From Stenotrophomonas lacuserhaii (GTDB taxonomy: Bacteria > Pseudomonadota > Gammaproteobacteria > Xanthomonadales > Xanthomonadaceae), in assembly GCF_014836545.1 (NCBI RefSeq), contig NZ_JACSQS010000006.1, positions 49,097-94,929 on the forward strand: 45,833 nucleotides of DNA, read 5' to 3'. Shown piece after piece: positions 9,025-19,040 of the stretch. Under the pieces are notes generated by a model. The model searched no databases. It saw nothing but the letters and a program-made list of their open reading frames with translations, and was not told the origin of the DNA. Made by a program: the position numbers and the translations under genes. Every line of letters begins with the position of its first letter. Position 1 is the stretch's first letter.

Positions 9025-10188
9025 TCATACCAGCACCAGGTCGTCGCGGTGCACGACGTTTCCACCATAGTTGTAGCCCAGTGCCGCTTCGATGTCGCGC
9101 GAATGGCGGCCCGCGATACGGCGAATGTCGCTGGCCGCATACTGGGTGATGCCGCGTGCCACGCTGACCTCGCTGCCTGCATCGCCCGCCCGGGAGCGGA
9201 TCTCCACCATGTCGCCGCGGCGGAACTCGCCGTGCGCGCCGGTGATGCCGCCGGGCAACAGCGAAGCCCCCTTGGCCCGCATTGCCTGCACCGCGCCATC
9301 GTCGACCCAGATCACCCCGGGTTCCACGGGTGCGTGCCGCAGCCAGTACTTGCGCGCGGCCTCGCGACTCTGCGCGGCATGCAGGCGCGTTCCCTGCAGG
9401 CGCCCCTGTGCCAGCGCACGCACCACATCGCCATTGCGGCCATTGAACAGGATCGTCTCGATGCCCAGCCGCGCTGCCTTGGATGCGGCTTCCAGTTTGG
9501 TGCGCATGCCGCCGGTGCCGGCGCTGCTGCCGCTGCCCCCGGCCATCGCCAGTACCTCGGCAGTCAGTTCATGCACCTGCGCGATCGGCTGTGCAGACGC
9601 ATCCCGGCGCGGATCGGCGCTGTACAGGCCGTCGATGTCGGTGGCGATGAACAGCACATCGGCATCCACCAGCGCCGCCACGGTAGCGGCCAGGTTGTCG
9701 TTGTCGCCAAGCTTGAGCTCGTCCACCGATACCGTGTCGTTTTCGTTGACCACCGGCAGCGCACCGAGCCGCAGCAGTTCAGTCAGCGTGGCACGGGCAT
9801 TGAGATAGCGACGCCGGTTGCGCAGGTCATCATGGGTAAGCAGCACCTGCGCCACGGGACGTTCGAAGAAGCGTTGCCACAGCCCGATCAGCTGGGCCTG
9901 GCCGAGTGCGGCCAATGCCTGGCGGGCAGCCATCGCCGCGCCATTGGCCTCCACCCGCGGCAGGATCGCGCGGCCGGCGGCGACCGCGCCCGAAGACACG
10001 ATCACCACCTCGCGGCCGGCCAGTACGTTGGCCGATACGAACTGGGCAAGCCCCAATGCGTAGCGCGGGGACAGCCCGCCACCATCGGCGGCGAGCAGGC
10101 TGCTGCCGACCTTCAGCACGGCGCGCCGCCAGTCCGGCAGCGCTTGTTCGGGAAACGGCGATGCGGTCATGGCGGCAGGGTCGCTCAT
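9025..10188 (-). CDS. proB: glutamate 5-kinase
   Basis: First step of proline synthesis: ATP-dependent phosphorylation of glutamate. The 387 residues comprise an amino-acid-kinase domain (VLKVGSSLL near the start, [11 protein letters not shown], and the NENDTVS / LGDNDNLAA segments) and a C-terminal PUA domain (about 290-380, with [11 protein letters not shown]). The ATG at 10188 follows the yciI-like stop by seven bases; an ATG at 10170 is a weaker alternative. It normally works as a complex with ProA, which follows directly. In other bacteria the enzyme is inhibited by proline; nothing here shows otherwise. Confidence 0.96.
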   Translation of the reverse strand: MSDPAAMTASPFPEQALPDWRRAVLKVGSSLLAADGGGLSPRYALGLAQFVSANVLAGREVVIVSSGAVAAGRAILPRVEANGAAMAARQALAALGQAQLIGLWQRFFERPVAQVLLTHDDLRNRRRYLNARATLTELLRLGALPVVNENDTVSVDELKLGDNDNLAATVAALVDADVLFIATDIDGLYSADPRRDASAQPIAQVHELTAEVLAMAGGSGSSAGTGGMRTKLEAASKAARLGIETILFNGRNGDVVRALAQGRLQGTRLHAAQSREAARKYWLRHAPVEPGVIWVDDGAVQAMRAKGASLLPGGITGAHGEFRRGDMVEIRSRAGDAGSEVSVARGITQYAASDIRRIAGRHSRDIEAALGYNYGGNVVHRDDLVLV

Positions 10189-10195
10189 CAGGGGC

Positions 10196-10459
10196 TCAGC
10201 GGGTGGTCCATTCGTGGACGGTCAGGTCCGAAGACTGCAGGGTCACCAGCGGATCGCGCGCGACGATGGCACGCGCCTGTTCCAGGGTGGCGACGTTGCA
10301 CAGCACGTAGGCGCCACCGCTGCCGTCACTGAAGCCACCGGTCAGCTGCAGCTGGCCGGCGGCACGCAGTTCATCGAGGAAAGCGATGTGCGGCTGCACC
10401 GCCGCCGGGTCGAAATCCGGCCGGCGCATCGCCATCACCAGGTAGACGGTGCCGGCCAT
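10196..10459 (-). CDS. YciI-like protein
   Basis: An 87-residue protein of the YciI / dimeric alpha-beta barrel family, whose members have varied or unknown functions. Visible features are the N-terminal strand TVYLVMAMRRPD, a helix with HIAFLDELRAAGQL, and a C-terminal strand LTVHEWT, all usual for the fold. Its start shares one base with the argH stop (TGATG) and its stop lies seven bases before proB, so it is cotranslated between the last arginine gene and the first proline gene. No catalytic assignment can be made. A link to arginine or proline metabolism is suggested only by position. Confidence 0.8.
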   Translation of the reverse strand: MAGTVYLVMAMRRPDFDPAAVQPHIAFLDELRAAGQLQLTGGFSDGSGGAYVLCNVATLEQARAIVARDPLVTLQSSDLTVHEWTTR

Positions 10460-11754
10460 CAGGCCAGCGCCTGCCAGCGCGCGCGCAGGACGTCCAGGCG
10501 CAGGTCGGCGGCGGCGCCGGGCGACACCCTGGCGGCCAGGCTGCCTTCCGGCGTACGGCCCTGCCCGGCCGTGTCCGCACCTGCGGCAGCGGCCTTGTAG
10601 GCTTCGCGGAACGGTACGCCGGCGACGGCCGCCTCGACCGCCACATCGGTGGCGTACATGCCCGAATCGATGCCAGCCCGCAGCTTGTCATTGCGCCATT
10701 CCAGGTTGGCCAGCAGTGCCGGCAGCAGTTCCAGCGCGGCCAGGCCGCGGCCGAAGCCGTGGAAGATCGCGCCCTTGGAGCCCTGCAGGTCACGGTGGTA
10801 GCCGGACGGCAGCGAGAGCAACTGCTCGATCTCGGTACGGGCAGCGGCGACGCTGGCATGGGTGGCGCGCATCAGCTCGATGACATCGGGATTGCGCTTG
10901 TTGGGCATGATCGAGCTGCCGGTGGTGTACTGCGCGGGCAGTGCCACGAAGCCGAATTCCGCGCTGGTGAACAGCGACAGGTCCCATGCGATGCGGCGCA
11001 GGTCCAGGGTGGCGCCGCCGAGTGCTTCCAACGCGGCCATCTCGAACTTGCCGCGCGACAGCTGCGCGTAGATCGGCGATACCTGCATGCGCGCGAAGCC
11101 GAGCGCGGCAGTGGTGTGTTCACGGTCCAACGGCAGGTTCACGCCGTAGCCGGCGGCGGTACCCAGCGGATTGGCATCCACCAGCGCGTGTGTATCGCGG
11201 GCGCGGACGGCGTTGTCGATGAACGCCTCGGCCCAGCCGGCCCACCACATGCCGGCGGAGGACACCACGGCCCGCTGGATGTGGGTATAGCCCGGGATCG
11301 GCAGGTCCTTTTCGGCTTCTGCACGGTCCAGCGCCACCTTGGCGATCTCCGCGCTGAGCTGCGCCACGCGCTGCAGCTTTTCCTTCAGCCACAGCCGGGT
11401 CGCCACCAGCACCTGGTCGTTGCGGCTGCGGCCAGTGTGGATGCGGCGGCCGGCATCGCCAAGGCGGTCGGTCAGGCGCGCTTCAATGGCCGAATGGCCG
11501 TCTTCGTACTGTTCGTCCAGCACGAACCGACCGGCGCGGAAGTCATCGGCCAGCACCTCCAGTTCGCGCTGCAACCCGGCCAGCTCGTCGGCACTGAGGA
11601 TGCCGATGTGCTGCAGGCCCTCGGCATGCGCGGCACTGGCGGCGATGTCATGCAGGAAGAATTCGCGATCCAGGATCACGTCATCACCGGCAAGGAAGGT
11701 CTGGATCTTTGCGTCGACCGCGACGCCCGGCTTCTGCCACAGAAGGTCTGCCAT
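10459..11754 (-). CDS. argH: argininosuccinate lyase
   Basis: Last step of arginine synthesis: cleaves argininosuccinate to arginine and fumarate. The 431-residue product carries the fumarase/lyase superfamily motifs HTGRSRND (106-113), YTHIQ (156-160) and the signature [12 protein letters not shown] (279-290) with the catalytic serine loop. The start at 11754 is chosen because GGAG precedes it by about seven bases; the in-frame ATG at 11766 has no ribosome site. It lies 40 bases after argC and its stop abuts the yciI-like start. Confidence 0.96.
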   Translation of the reverse strand: MADLLWQKPGVAVDAKIQTFLAGDDVILDREFFLHDIAASAAHAEGLQHIGILSADELAGLQRELEVLADDFRAGRFVLDEQYEDGHSAIEARLTDRLGDAGRRIHTGRSRNDQVLVATRLWLKEKLQRVAQLSAEIAKVALDRAEAEKDLPIPGYTHIQRAVVSSAGMWWAGWAEAFIDNAVRARDTHALVDANPLGTAAGYGVNLPLDREHTTAALGFARMQVSPIYAQLSRGKFEMAALEALGGATLDLRRIAWDLSLFTSAEFGFVALPAQYTTGSSIMPNKRNPDVIELMRATHASVAAARTEIEQLLSLPSGYHRDLQGSKGAIFHGFGRGLAALELLPALLANLEWRNDKLRAGIDSGMYATDVAVEAAVAGVPFREAYKAAAAGADTAGQGRTPEGSLAARVSPGAAADLRLDVLRARWQALA

Positions 11755-11794
11755 GCTGTGCTCCATCGGCGGCCTGGGCCGCCCGTTGATTCAA

Positions 11795-12748
11795 TCAGTG
11801 CGGGATCGAAGTGAGTTCGTCGATGCCCAGGGCGAGGTTGAGGTTCTGCATGGCCTGGGTGGCTGCGCCCTTCAACAGGTTGTCCAGCGTGGCCACCACC
11901 ACCACCCGCTTGCCGCCCGGCGCCACGGTGAACCCGCCGACCTGCACGCCGTGGCGGCCGGCGATGCGGCTCACCCACGGCGCTTCGTCGACTACTTCGA
12001 TCAGCGGCTCATCGGCGTAGGCATCGGTGAAGCGCGCGGCGATCTGTTGGCGGGTCTGCGCCTGGTTGAGCCAGATATTGACCGTCATGGTGATACCGCG
12101 GAAGTGCGGCGCCACGTGCGGCATGAACTCCACGGGCACGCGCAGGTGCGCGGACACCTCGCGTTCGTGGACGTGGTTGGTCAATGCGTACGGCATCAGG
12201 TTGTCGGCCAGCAGCTCCGGATTGTTCTTGTCCGAAGGCGTGGTGCCGGCGCCGGAATAACCGGAAACACCGAAGCACTGCGGCGGGCCGGCCAGCAGGT
12301 CCAGCAACGGGTGGATCGCCAACTGCATCGCGGTGGCATAACACCCCGGGTTGCTGATGTGTTTCTCACCGTTGTAGTTGCCGCGGGTCAGCTCGGGCAG
12401 GCCGTAGTACCAGCTTCCCTCGAAGCGGTAGTCAGCAGACAGGTCCACGATGACCGTGTCCGGCTTGGCGGCTTGCAGCGCGGCGACGAACGGTGCGGCC
12501 AGGCCATTGGGCAGCGCCAGGATCACCGCGTCCACGCCCTTGGCGGCGACCGCGTCGGCGTCCAGGTTTTCGTACTGCAGTTCGCCGGTGATTTCCGGGT
12601 GGTGCTCGGACAGCCGCTGCCCGGCGCGCTCGCGCGAGGACACGAAAGCCAACTGCAGGCGCGGATGCGCGGCCACCAGCTTGATCAGCTCCGCACCGGT
12701 GTGGCCGCGGGCACCGACGATGCCCAGGGTGAAGGTTGTTTCGTTCAT
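11795..12748 (-). CDS. argC: N-acetyl-gamma-glutamyl-phosphate reductase
   Basis: Third step of arginine synthesis: NADPH-dependent reduction of N-acetylglutamyl-phosphate to the semialdehyde. The 317-residue product has the Rossmann motif [12 protein letters not shown] (9-20) and the catalytic Cys136 in SNPGCYATA. The start at 12748 overlaps the GNAT stop as ATGA; a longer in-frame ATG at 12796 would lie deep inside that gene and is rejected. Length is normal for the short-form enzyme. Confidence 0.95.
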   Translation of the reverse strand: MNETTFTLGIVGARGHTGAELIKLVAAHPRLQLAFVSSRERAGQRLSEHHPEITGELQYENLDADAVAAKGVDAVILALPNGLAAPFVAALQAAKPDTVIVDLSADYRFEGSWYYGLPELTRGNYNGEKHISNPGCYATAMQLAIHPLLDLLAGPPQCFGVSGYSGAGTTPSDKNNPELLADNLMPYALTNHVHEREVSAHLRVPVEFMPHVAPHFRGITMTVNIWLNQAQTRQQIAARFTDAYADEPLIEVVDEAPWVSRIAGRHGVQVGGFTVAPGGKRVVVVATLDNLLKGAATQAMQNLNLALGIDELTSIPH

Positions 12749-13347
12749 GCGTGGGTATCCAGGCGGAACTGCAGGTGGCGTTTCACCGCCGCCCATTCCG
12801 TATCGATGATGGAGAAAACGACGGTATCGCGCGGCGTGCCGTCGGGATGCCGGGTATGGTTGCGCAGCACGCCGTCCTGCTTGGCGCCAAGGCGCGCGAT
12901 GGCCGTGCGCGAGGTATGGTTGAACCAGCTGGTTTCAAACACCACGGCCAGGCAGCCGAGCGTTTCGAAGGCATGCCGCAGCAACAGCAGCTTGGCCTCG
13001 GTATTGACCCCGCTGCGCTGCACGCGCGGTGCGTGCCAGGTATAGCCGATGCTCAGCTTGGGCACGCTGGCATCGAGTCCGTAATAGCGCGTGGTACCTA
13101 CGATCTCTCCGCTTGCATCACGGATCACCATCGGCAGCATCTTGCCTTCGTCCTGCGCCTGCAGCGCCGCCTCGACATAGTCAGCTACGCCCGTGACCGA
13201 CGGCACCTGGGTGAACCACAGCTGGTCCAGCCCGGTGCCTTGCACCGCGCGCTGCAGGCCCGGCACGTGTGCGGCCTGCAGCGGTTCAAGCGAGACATGG
13301 CGCCCTGACAGCGTCGGCGCAGCGGTCCACCCGGTGGGCGTGCTCAT
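12745..13347 (-). CDS. GNAT-family N-acetyltransferase in the arg operon
   Basis: A 200-residue acetyltransferase of the RimJ/RimL-like GNAT type. Visible are [13 protein letters not shown] (central strands), [20 protein letters not shown] (the usual acetyl-CoA region, though without a full Q-x-x-G-x-G/A motif) and [21 protein letters not shown] (helix and strand near the cofactor). It overlaps argB upstream and argC downstream by ATGA on both sides, so it is translationally coupled between two arginine enzymes. The neighbouring NAGS/K already provides the acetylglutamate synthase activity, so the substrate here is unknown; it may acetylate a protein N-terminus or a small amine. Position alone ties it to arginine synthesis. 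Confidence 0.85.
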   Translation of the reverse strand: MSTPTGWTAAPTLSGRHVSLEPLQAAHVPGLQRAVQGTGLDQLWFTQVPSVTGVADYVEAALQAQDEGKMLPMVIRDASGEIVGTTRYYGLDASVPKLSIGYTWHAPRVQRSGVNTEAKLLLLRHAFETLGCLAVVFETSWFNHTSRTAIARLGAKQDGVLRNHTRHPDGTPRDTVVFSIIDTEWAAVKRHLQFRLDTHA

Positions 13348-14672
13348 CCGAGCAGGCTCGGCGAACGCTGCGCGCAGTGGTCGACGTAGGCCTTGATGCG
13401 GTCAAAGCCATCGGCACCGAACCAGAAGGTCTTCCACGTGCCCTGTTTGTAGCAGCCATCGGATTCGGCGTAGTAGAAGTGATTGATCGGGTTGCCGTTG
13501 CGCGAGCGCCAGAACAGCTGCGGGGTCTCGTCCAGCATCACGTTCCACACCGCCCGGCCCAGGCCCTCGCCCTGTGCGTCGTCGAGCACCGCGAATTTAT
13601 CCAGGTACACGCCTTCCGCTTCGTCGGTGAGGATCACCGCGGTGCGGTAGTTTTCGCTGACATACGCGCGCAGCAGGCGGGTCTTGTCGAAGTAATCCGG
13701 CACCAGCACGCGGCCGAAACTGGATTCGATCAGCCCGCGCAGGCGCGGCAGGTCCAGTTCGTCCCACGACGTCGCGCGCAGCACGCGTTCGCCCTTGCGC
13801 ACCAGCGTACCGGAGCCTTTGTGGGTGAACAGTTCCTTGGCCAGGTCGGCCGGCCGGGTGATCGACACCGACGACTCCAGCGGCAGGCGGTCCAGCAGCG
13901 ATTTGATCTGCTCGATCTTCACCTTCATGCCGCCGTGGATCCACGGCTGGCTCATCAGGTGTTCGTACTCGGTGGACAGGTTGATCGAATCGATCACCTT
14001 GCCCTCCTCGTCCAGCAGCCCGCCGGTGCCGGTCAGGAAAATGATCTTGTACGGCTGCAGCTCCTGTACCAGTTCGTTGGCGGCGAAGTCGGCGTTGACG
14101 TTGAGGATCTGCCCGCTACGGGTTTCGCCCAGGCTGGTGATGACCGGGATCGAGCCGGCACGCAGGCTGGCTTCGATCGGCGCCAGGTTGACCTTCTTCA
14201 CTTCGCCGACCAATCCATAGGTGGCCTGGTCCATGTACTCGGCTTCGAACACGCCACCGGTGATGGACGTGGCACGCGCACCGTTCTGCTGCAGCGCTTC
14301 CACCAGCCGCAGGTTGGACTGCTGGAAGACCTGGCGCACGATCGCCAGCGCTTCCGGCGAGGTCACGCGCAGGCCGTTGATGGTCTGCTTTTCGATGCCG
14401 GCAGCGGCCAGCTCGGTGTCCAGCTGCGGGCCGGCACCGTGCAGCACGATCGGGGTCAGCCCGACTTCCTGCAGGAACGACAGCGAGGACGTCAGCGCCT
14501 CCAGGTCATCGCGCAGCACCGCCCCGCCCACTTTCACCACCGCGAAGCGTTTGGCGTCGAGCTGCGAAAAACGCTTGAGGTACTGGCTGATTTCCTTCGC
14601 GCTGGCCATGCTGGAAAGCAGGCGCACGATGGTCTGGCGGGTCTGGCGATGAGGCTGGAGGGCTGGGGACAT
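13344..14672 (-). CDS. argB: bifunctional N-acetylglutamate synthase/kinase
   Basis: The xanthomonad NAGS-K, which both acetylates glutamate and phosphorylates the product. Of 442 residues, the amino-acid-kinase domain spans about 40-290 ([44 protein letters not shown]), and the C-terminal GNAT-type domain about 295-442 ([29 protein letters not shown]). A separate argA is therefore not needed. The start at 14672 agrees with the N-terminus I recall for the Xanthomonas protein; an ATG at 14609 is possible. In the family, arginine inhibits the synthase activity. It lies 72 bases after argE and overlaps the GNAT gene by four. Confidence 0.95.
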   Translation of the reverse strand: MSPALQPHRQTRQTIVRLLSSMASAKEISQYLKRFSQLDAKRFAVVKVGGAVLRDDLEALTSSLSFLQEVGLTPIVLHGAGPQLDTELAAAGIEKQTINGLRVTSPEALAIVRQVFQQSNLRLVEALQQNGARATSITGGVFEAEYMDQATYGLVGEVKKVNLAPIEASLRAGSIPVITSLGETRSGQILNVNADFAANELVQELQPYKIIFLTGTGGLLDEEGKVIDSINLSTEYEHLMSQPWIHGGMKVKIEQIKSLLDRLPLESSVSITRPADLAKELFTHKGSGTLVRKGERVLRATSWDELDLPRLRGLIESSFGRVLVPDYFDKTRLLRAYVSENYRTAVILTDEAEGVYLDKFAVLDDAQGEGLGRAVWNVMLDETPQLFWRSRNGNPINHFYYAESDGCYKQGTWKTFWFGADGFDRIKAYVDHCAQRSPSLLG

Positions 14673-14744
14673 TTCGGTTTCATCACAGGCGGCGGGGGCC
14701 GCGTTGCAGTTCCGCCGTGCCGGGGCACGACGGCATCGGGGGGT

Positions 14745-15833
14745 TCACGCGCCGGCGCTGATGATCCGGTGCACGGCGTCGGCATAGCGCTGCAGTTGTT
14801 CCAGCGTCACGAACTCATCGGCGGTATGGGCCTGGGCGATGTCGCCCGGGCCGAACACCAGCGTGGTGTAGCCACCGGCCGAGAACAGCGAGGCTTCGGT
14901 CCAGAAATCCACCGCGTTGCCGATCGGCAGGTCCAGCGCATCGGCCACGTCACGCGCGGCAAGGCGCCGGTTCTCGGCATCGGCGATGTCCCCGGCCGGA
15001 AGGCTGGGGCCACGGAAGGTCTCGGTGAACAGCGCCGCTTCCGGCTCGGCCAGGCCGGCGAAAGTGGCCAGCAGCGCATCGATGTCCATCGACGGCAGCG
15101 GACGGAAACCAAAGCGCAGCTCGGCCGCTGGCGCGATCATGTTGGCCTTGATTCCGCCCTCCACGCGGCCGATGTTGAAACGCAGCCCGGTCAGCCCGCC
15201 GAAGCGTGCCGAGGACAACGATTCCACATGGTCCAGCGCGCGGTTGCCCCAGCGCATCGCCTGGTGCAACGCGCTGGCGGCCGCATCCTGCTTGCCCGAC
15301 GCGTGGCCGGCGCGGCCTGCGAACTGCATCAGCACCGAGCTGATGCCACGGTGGGCCAGCACCGCCTCGCTCATGGTCGGCTCGGCCACCAGCACCGCCT
15401 CGTAGGGCAGGCCACGGGCCAGGAAGGCGGCAATGCAGCGCGGATCGTTGGCTTCTTCGTCGCTGGAAAACAGGAACGCCGCATCACCTTCGCTGGCATT
15501 GGCGGCAGCCACCAGCGCCGCGGCCGCGCCCTTGATGTCACACACGCCCAGCCCGACCACGCGATCGTCCAGGCGACGCATCACATGCGGATCCGCGCTC
15601 CAGTGCGGCGAGTCCGGCACGGTATCCAGGTGCACGTTGAACAGATACTTCGGCGTACCACGCACCGCATGCAGGCTGACCGCCCCGTCACCATGGTCGA
15701 TCACCTCCACCTGGAAGCCGGGCAGGTTGTCGCGCAGGTAATTGAAGATCCCCCCCGCGGTGATCGCACGCGGCGGATTGCGGGTGTCGAAAGACACCAG
15801 CGCCTGCAGGTGATGAAGCGTCTGTTCCAACAT
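14745..15833 (-). CDS. argE: acetylcitrulline/acetylornithine deacetylase (ArgE', M20)
   Basis: Zinc-dependent M20 deacetylase of 362 residues. In xanthomonads this enzyme works on N-acetylcitrulline, releasing citrulline for ArgG. Metal and catalytic residues are visible: HLDTVP with His68 and Asp70, Asp99 in GVCDIKG, Glu126-Glu127 in SDEEAND, and Glu151 in VAEPTM. The dimerisation lid contains GRAGHASGKQ. It lies between argG and argB. The substrate choice is inferred from the AOTCase in the same operon; a plain acetylornithine deacetylase would make little sense beside it. Confidence 0.93.
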   Translation of the reverse strand: MLEQTLHHLQALVSFDTRNPPRAITAGGIFNYLRDNLPGFQVEVIDHGDGAVSLHAVRGTPKYLFNVHLDTVPDSPHWSADPHVMRRLDDRVVGLGVCDIKGAAAALVAAANASEGDAAFLFSSDEEANDPRCIAAFLARGLPYEAVLVAEPTMSEAVLAHRGISSVLMQFAGRAGHASGKQDAAASALHQAMRWGNRALDHVESLSSARFGGLTGLRFNIGRVEGGIKANMIAPAAELRFGFRPLPSMDIDALLATFAGLAEPEAALFTETFRGPSLPAGDIADAENRRLAARDVADALDLPIGNAVDFWTEASLFSAGGYTTLVFGPGDIAQAHTADEFVTLEQLQRYADAVHRIISAGA

Positions 15834-15877
15834 GTTGCGTAGATCCTTCAGGACAACGTGAATCCAGATGGAGGAGA

Positions 15878-15913
15878 ACCCCCTTCTTGTTGAAGGGGGT
15901 GCGCCAACGGCGC
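15878..15913. other. double hairpin between argG and argE
   Basis: ACCCCCTTC and GAAGGGGGT form a perfect nine-pair stem (15878-15886 with 15892-15900), directly followed by GCGCC-AAC-GGCGC (15901-15913). Transcription here runs on the minus strand from argG to argE, and no U-run follows in that direction. It could lower downstream expression, protect the argG message end, or be a dispersed repeat. Confidence 0.6.
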
Positions 15914-15951
15914 GGGGGTCAAGGTGGAATGCGTGGGCAAGTCAATTGCTT

Positions 15952-17145
15952 TCAGCGATTGACCTGCGCATACAACGTAGAGCTCATCCCGAACAGCTTG
16001 ATGAAGCCCTCGGCCTCTTCCACACCCCAGTCTGCAGACTGCGCATAGGTGGCGCCCTTGGTGTTGAGCAGGTGCGGCGAACGCACGGCCACCGCATCGA
16101 CGCGGCCGCCACGGGTCTCCAGCACGACTTCACCGTTGACCTTTGCCTGGGAGGACTTCAGGAACGCTTCGATGTCGGTCTTCAGCGGATCGTGGTAGAA
16201 GCCTTCGTACACCAGCTCCACCCACTTGCGCGCCACGTCCGGCTTGAAGCGGTTCTGCTGCTTGGTCAGCACCGCGTCTTCCAGCGCACGGTGCGCGGCC
16301 AGCAGCGACACCAGCCCCGGCGCTTCGAACACGATGCGGCCCTTCAGGCCGATCACGGTGTCGCCGGTGTACACGCCACGGCCCACGCCATACGGAGCGA
16401 ACAGCTTGTTGAGCGTGGCCAGGATCTTCTCGCCCGGCAGCGCCTTGCCGTCCAGCGCCACGGCAACGCCGTCGACGAACTTCAGGGTGACGGTGAGGGC
16501 CTGCTCCGGCCACTCGCTGCGCGGTGCGCACCAGCCGCGGGCGCCTTCGCCCGGTGCTTCCCAACGGTCGATCTCACCGCCGGACATGGTCAGGCCCAGC
16601 AGGTTCTCGTTGATGGTGTAGGCCTGCTGCTTGGCGCGCACGCCGAAGCCGCGCTCTTCCAGGTACTTCTGCTCGTAAGCGCGGGTCTGGGTGTGTTCTT
16701 TCTGGATTTCGCGGATCGGGGCGATGATCTGGTAGTCGCCCAGCGCCTTCACCGCCAGGTCGAAACGCACCTGATCGTTGCCCATGCCGGTGCAGCCATG
16801 CGCGATGATGTTGGTACCCAGTTCGGCGGCGCGCTTGAGCGCAGCATCGACGATCAGGTAACGGTCCGACACCAGCAGCGGGTACTGGCCCTGGTAGCCT
16901 TCACCGGCCCAGACGAACGGCTTGACGAAACCTTCCCAGATCGCAGGACCCCCATCGACGGTGACATGGCTGGTGACGCCCAGCTCGGCGGCGCGCTTTT
17001 CGATGAAGTCGCGCTCTTCGTCATCCACGCCGCCGGTGTCGGCGAACACGGTGTGCACGTTGTAGCCGCGCTCCTGCAGGTAGGGCACGCAGAAGCTGGT
17101 ATCAAGGCCGCCGGAGAAGGCGAGGACGACGTCTTTGTTGCTCAT
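15952..17145 (-). CDS. argG: argininosuccinate synthase
   Basis: Joins citrulline and aspartate with ATP use to form argininosuccinate. The 397-residue protein opens with the PP-loop AFSGGLDTS (9-17) and contains the conserved [14 protein letters not shown] and [17 protein letters not shown] segments; length is normal. The ATG at 17145 is the only sensible start. It lies about 60 bases after argF' and 118 bases before argE, with a double hairpin in the latter gap. Confidence 0.96.
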   Translation of the reverse strand: MSNKDVVLAFSGGLDTSFCVPYLQERGYNVHTVFADTGGVDDEERDFIEKRAAELGVTSHVTVDGGPAIWEGFVKPFVWAGEGYQGQYPLLVSDRYLIVDAALKRAAELGTNIIAHGCTGMGNDQVRFDLAVKALGDYQIIAPIREIQKEHTQTRAYEQKYLEERGFGVRAKQQAYTINENLLGLTMSGGEIDRWEAPGEGARGWCAPRSEWPEQALTVTLKFVDGVAVALDGKALPGEKILATLNKLFAPYGVGRGVYTGDTVIGLKGRIVFEAPGLVSLLAAHRALEDAVLTKQQNRFKPDVARKWVELVYEGFYHDPLKTDIEAFLKSSQAKVNGEVVLETRGGRVDAVAVRSPHLLNTKGATYAQSADWGVEEAEGFIKLFGMSSTLYAQVNR

Positions 17146-17205
17146 GGGGGTAAGGTCCTGGTAGCGCCAGGTGATGCCCGGCGGAATGTTCGAATCAGAA
17201 AGAAA

Positions 17206-18216
17206 TCAGCGGCCGGCCAGCGCGGCCATGATGGCCTTCTGCACGTGCAGCCGGTTCTCGGCCTCGTTGATGGCGATGCACTGCGGCGAATCCATCACCG
17301 CATCGGTGGCCTTGACGTTGCGACGCAGCGGCAGGCAATGGCTGAAGACCCCGTTGTTGGTCAGCGCCATCTTCTGCTCGTCCACGATGAAGTGCTTGTA
17401 CTGGTCGCGGATGGGCTTTTCTGGTTCCCAGTTGCCGAAGAACGGCAGCGCGCCCCAGCTCTTGGCGTACACCACGTCGGCACCGGTGTAGGCGCTTTCG
17501 ATGTCATGGCTGACCTGCAGCGAACCACCGTTCTCGGCCACGTTCTGCTCGGCCCAGCCCATGTAGCGCTCGTCCAGGATGTAATCCGGGGTCGGGCACA
17601 GCAGGGTCACGTCCATGCCCATGCGGGTGGCGATGGTCAGCGCGGAGTTGGCCACCGCGGTGTTCAGCGGCTTGGGGTGGTAGGTCCAGGTCAGCACGTA
17701 CTTCTTGCCACGCAGGTCCTGGGTCCCGAAGTGCTCCTGCAGCGCCATCGCGTGGGCCAGTTCCTGGCACGGATGGGTGATGGTTTCCATGTTGATGACC
17801 GGCACCGGCGAATACCTGGCAAAGCTCTTCAGCACGGTGTCTTCGCGGTCGACCGACCAGTCCACGAACTTCGGGAAGGCGCGCACCGCGATCATGTCGC
17901 AGTAGCGGCCGAGCACCTTGGCTACTTCGGCGATGTGTTCTTCGGTATCGCCATCCATCACAGTGCCGAGGTTGAACTCGATCGGCCATGCATCCTTGCC
18001 CGGCTGCAGCACCACCGCGTGGGCACCAAGCTGGAAAGCACCCAGTTCGAAGCTGGTGCGGGTGCGCATGGACGGGTTGAAGAACACCAGCGCGATCGAT
18101 TTGCCTTTCAGCTGGTCGCCGAGCTTGTTGCGCTTGAACAGCGCGGCCTGGGTCAACAGCGCATCGAGTTCGCTGCGGCTCCAGTCCTGGGTGTTCAGGA
18201 AGTGCTTGAGGGACAT
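17206..18216 (-). CDS. argF': N-acetylornithine carbamoyltransferase
   Basis: Transfers a carbamoyl group to N-acetylornithine, giving N-acetylcitrulline; a hallmark of xanthomonads in place of ordinary ornithine carbamoyltransferase. The 336-residue protein has the carbamoyl-phosphate loop SMRTRTS (49-55), Trp77 (DAW), Glu92 (DTEEH, the residue that separates acetyl- from succinyl-ornithine enzymes), Glu144 (NMET), HPCQE (148-152) and Lys302 (NVKATD), all at the positions known for the X. campestris enzyme. The start at 18216 is chosen for its AAGGA ribosome site; an ATG at 18255 is rejected. It is the first gene of the arg-pro run, just below a strong terminator. Confidence 0.96.
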   Translation of the reverse strand: MSLKHFLNTQDWSRSELDALLTQAALFKRNKLGDQLKGKSIALVFFNPSMRTRTSFELGAFQLGAHAVVLQPGKDAWPIEFNLGTVMDGDTEEHIAEVAKVLGRYCDMIAVRAFPKFVDWSVDREDTVLKSFARYSPVPVINMETITHPCQELAHAMALQEHFGTQDLRGKKYVLTWTYHPKPLNTAVANSALTIATRMGMDVTLLCPTPDYILDERYMGWAEQNVAENGGSLQVSHDIESAYTGADVVYAKSWGALPFFGNWEPEKPIRDQYKHFIVDEQKMALTNNGVFSHCLPLRRNVKATDAVMDSPQCIAINEAENRLHVQKAIMAALAGR

Positions 18217-18275
18217 CAATCGATCCTTGCGGTGTGGAATTGGGTGCAGATGCAACTTTTCAGATCCCGGAAACG

Positions 18276-18305
18276 AAAAAACCCAGCCGGTGGGCTGGGT
18301 TTTTT
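18276..18305. terminator. bidirectional intrinsic terminator upstream of argF'
   Basis: CCCAGCC-GGTG-GGCTGGG flanked by six A on one side and six T on the other gives a Rho-independent terminator on either strand. On the minus strand it would stop transcription arriving from the exported-protein gene, so argF' needs a promoter in the 60 bases between 18276 and 18216. I saw no convincing -35/-10 pair or ARG box there. Confidence 0.9.
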
Positions 18306-18479
18306 ACCGAACAGACAGCACGAAGCTCCGGTCACCCAGCGGAAATGTGGGATTCCGGTCGGCGGGCACGCGAGGTCATGCTGCTGGCCTGGCGGGCGGC
18401 GCTGGAGTCGTGCTGGAAGTCGGTTGCGTTCATTTCCGCCCATGGTGGCATGGCCGATGGTGCGGTGCAAGACCCGCCA

Positions 18480-19040
18480 TCAGGGATTTGCCGGCGAACC
18501 CTGTTCGGCACCGACCCACGGGGTGATCGAGACCCGGATCTTCAGCCGGTTGCCGGGGTCTTCGGGCAGCCGCGAGCGGTACTTGGTGCCCTTGTAGACG
18601 TAGTCCACGTCGTAGGCGATGGGCCGGCGGAACTCGCGACCGACCGGCACGATGCGGCAGTCCCGGGTCAGGATCGGCGCGTTGCTGGGCTGGGCCCCGG
18701 CGGGCACGGCCGCCACTTCGGCGCTGCCCTCTTCGCCGGGCTTGAAGATTGATCGCACCGAATCCCACAGGCGCCCAAATCGGCCCTTCTCTTCCACCGG
18801 CTCTTCGCCGGTGACGTTCACCGGCGGCAGGTTGCGCGTGGTGACCGGCTCACAATGCTCTTCGGTGCGGGTGGCGCGCAGGGTCTGGAACACCGGCTCG
18901 ACGTTGAGCACCTGGGCGTAATCCAGCTTGATGTTCTCCACGATCACCACCCGGTTGCGCGGCTCGCCCTCTTCCGATTGGGCCATGGCAGGGCCGGCCA
19001 GCAGGCAGGCAGCCAGTGCGGGAAGGAAGAGGTATCTCAT
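18480..19040 (-). CDS. exported protein of unknown function
   Basis: A 186-residue protein with a clear signal peptide (cut after AMA, about residue 20). The mature part has two cysteines (EEHCEPV, TRDCRIV) flanking a Pro/Glu-rich linker, then YDVDYVYKGTKYRSRLPEDP ending in a VRVSITP strand. This layout recalls the ends of glycine-zipper 2TM envelope proteins of Xanthomonas, but the glycine zipper itself is missing and a soluble linker sits in its place. The start at 19040 gives the signal peptide. A strong terminator at 18276-18305 separates it from argF'. The family link is by eye only. Confidence 0.7.
   Translation of the reverse strand: MRYLFLPALAACLLAGPAMAQSEEGEPRNRVVIVENIKLDYAQVLNVEPVFQTLRATRTEEHCEPVTTRNLPPVNVTGEEPVEEKGRFGRLWDSVRSIFKPGEEGSAEVAAVPAGAQPSNAPILTRDCRIVPVGREFRRPIAYDVDYVYKGTKYRSRLPEDPGNRLKIRVSITPWVGAEQGSPANP

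Noticed and set aside
18217..18275. ArgR operator (ARG box) before argF'
   Set aside because: The segment has TGCATCTGCA but nothing like the paired 18-bp ARG boxes of E. coli.
15868..18597. 909-residue plus-strand frame opposite argG and argF'
   Set aside because: Antisense to two enzymes with intact catalytic residues; no domain recognised.
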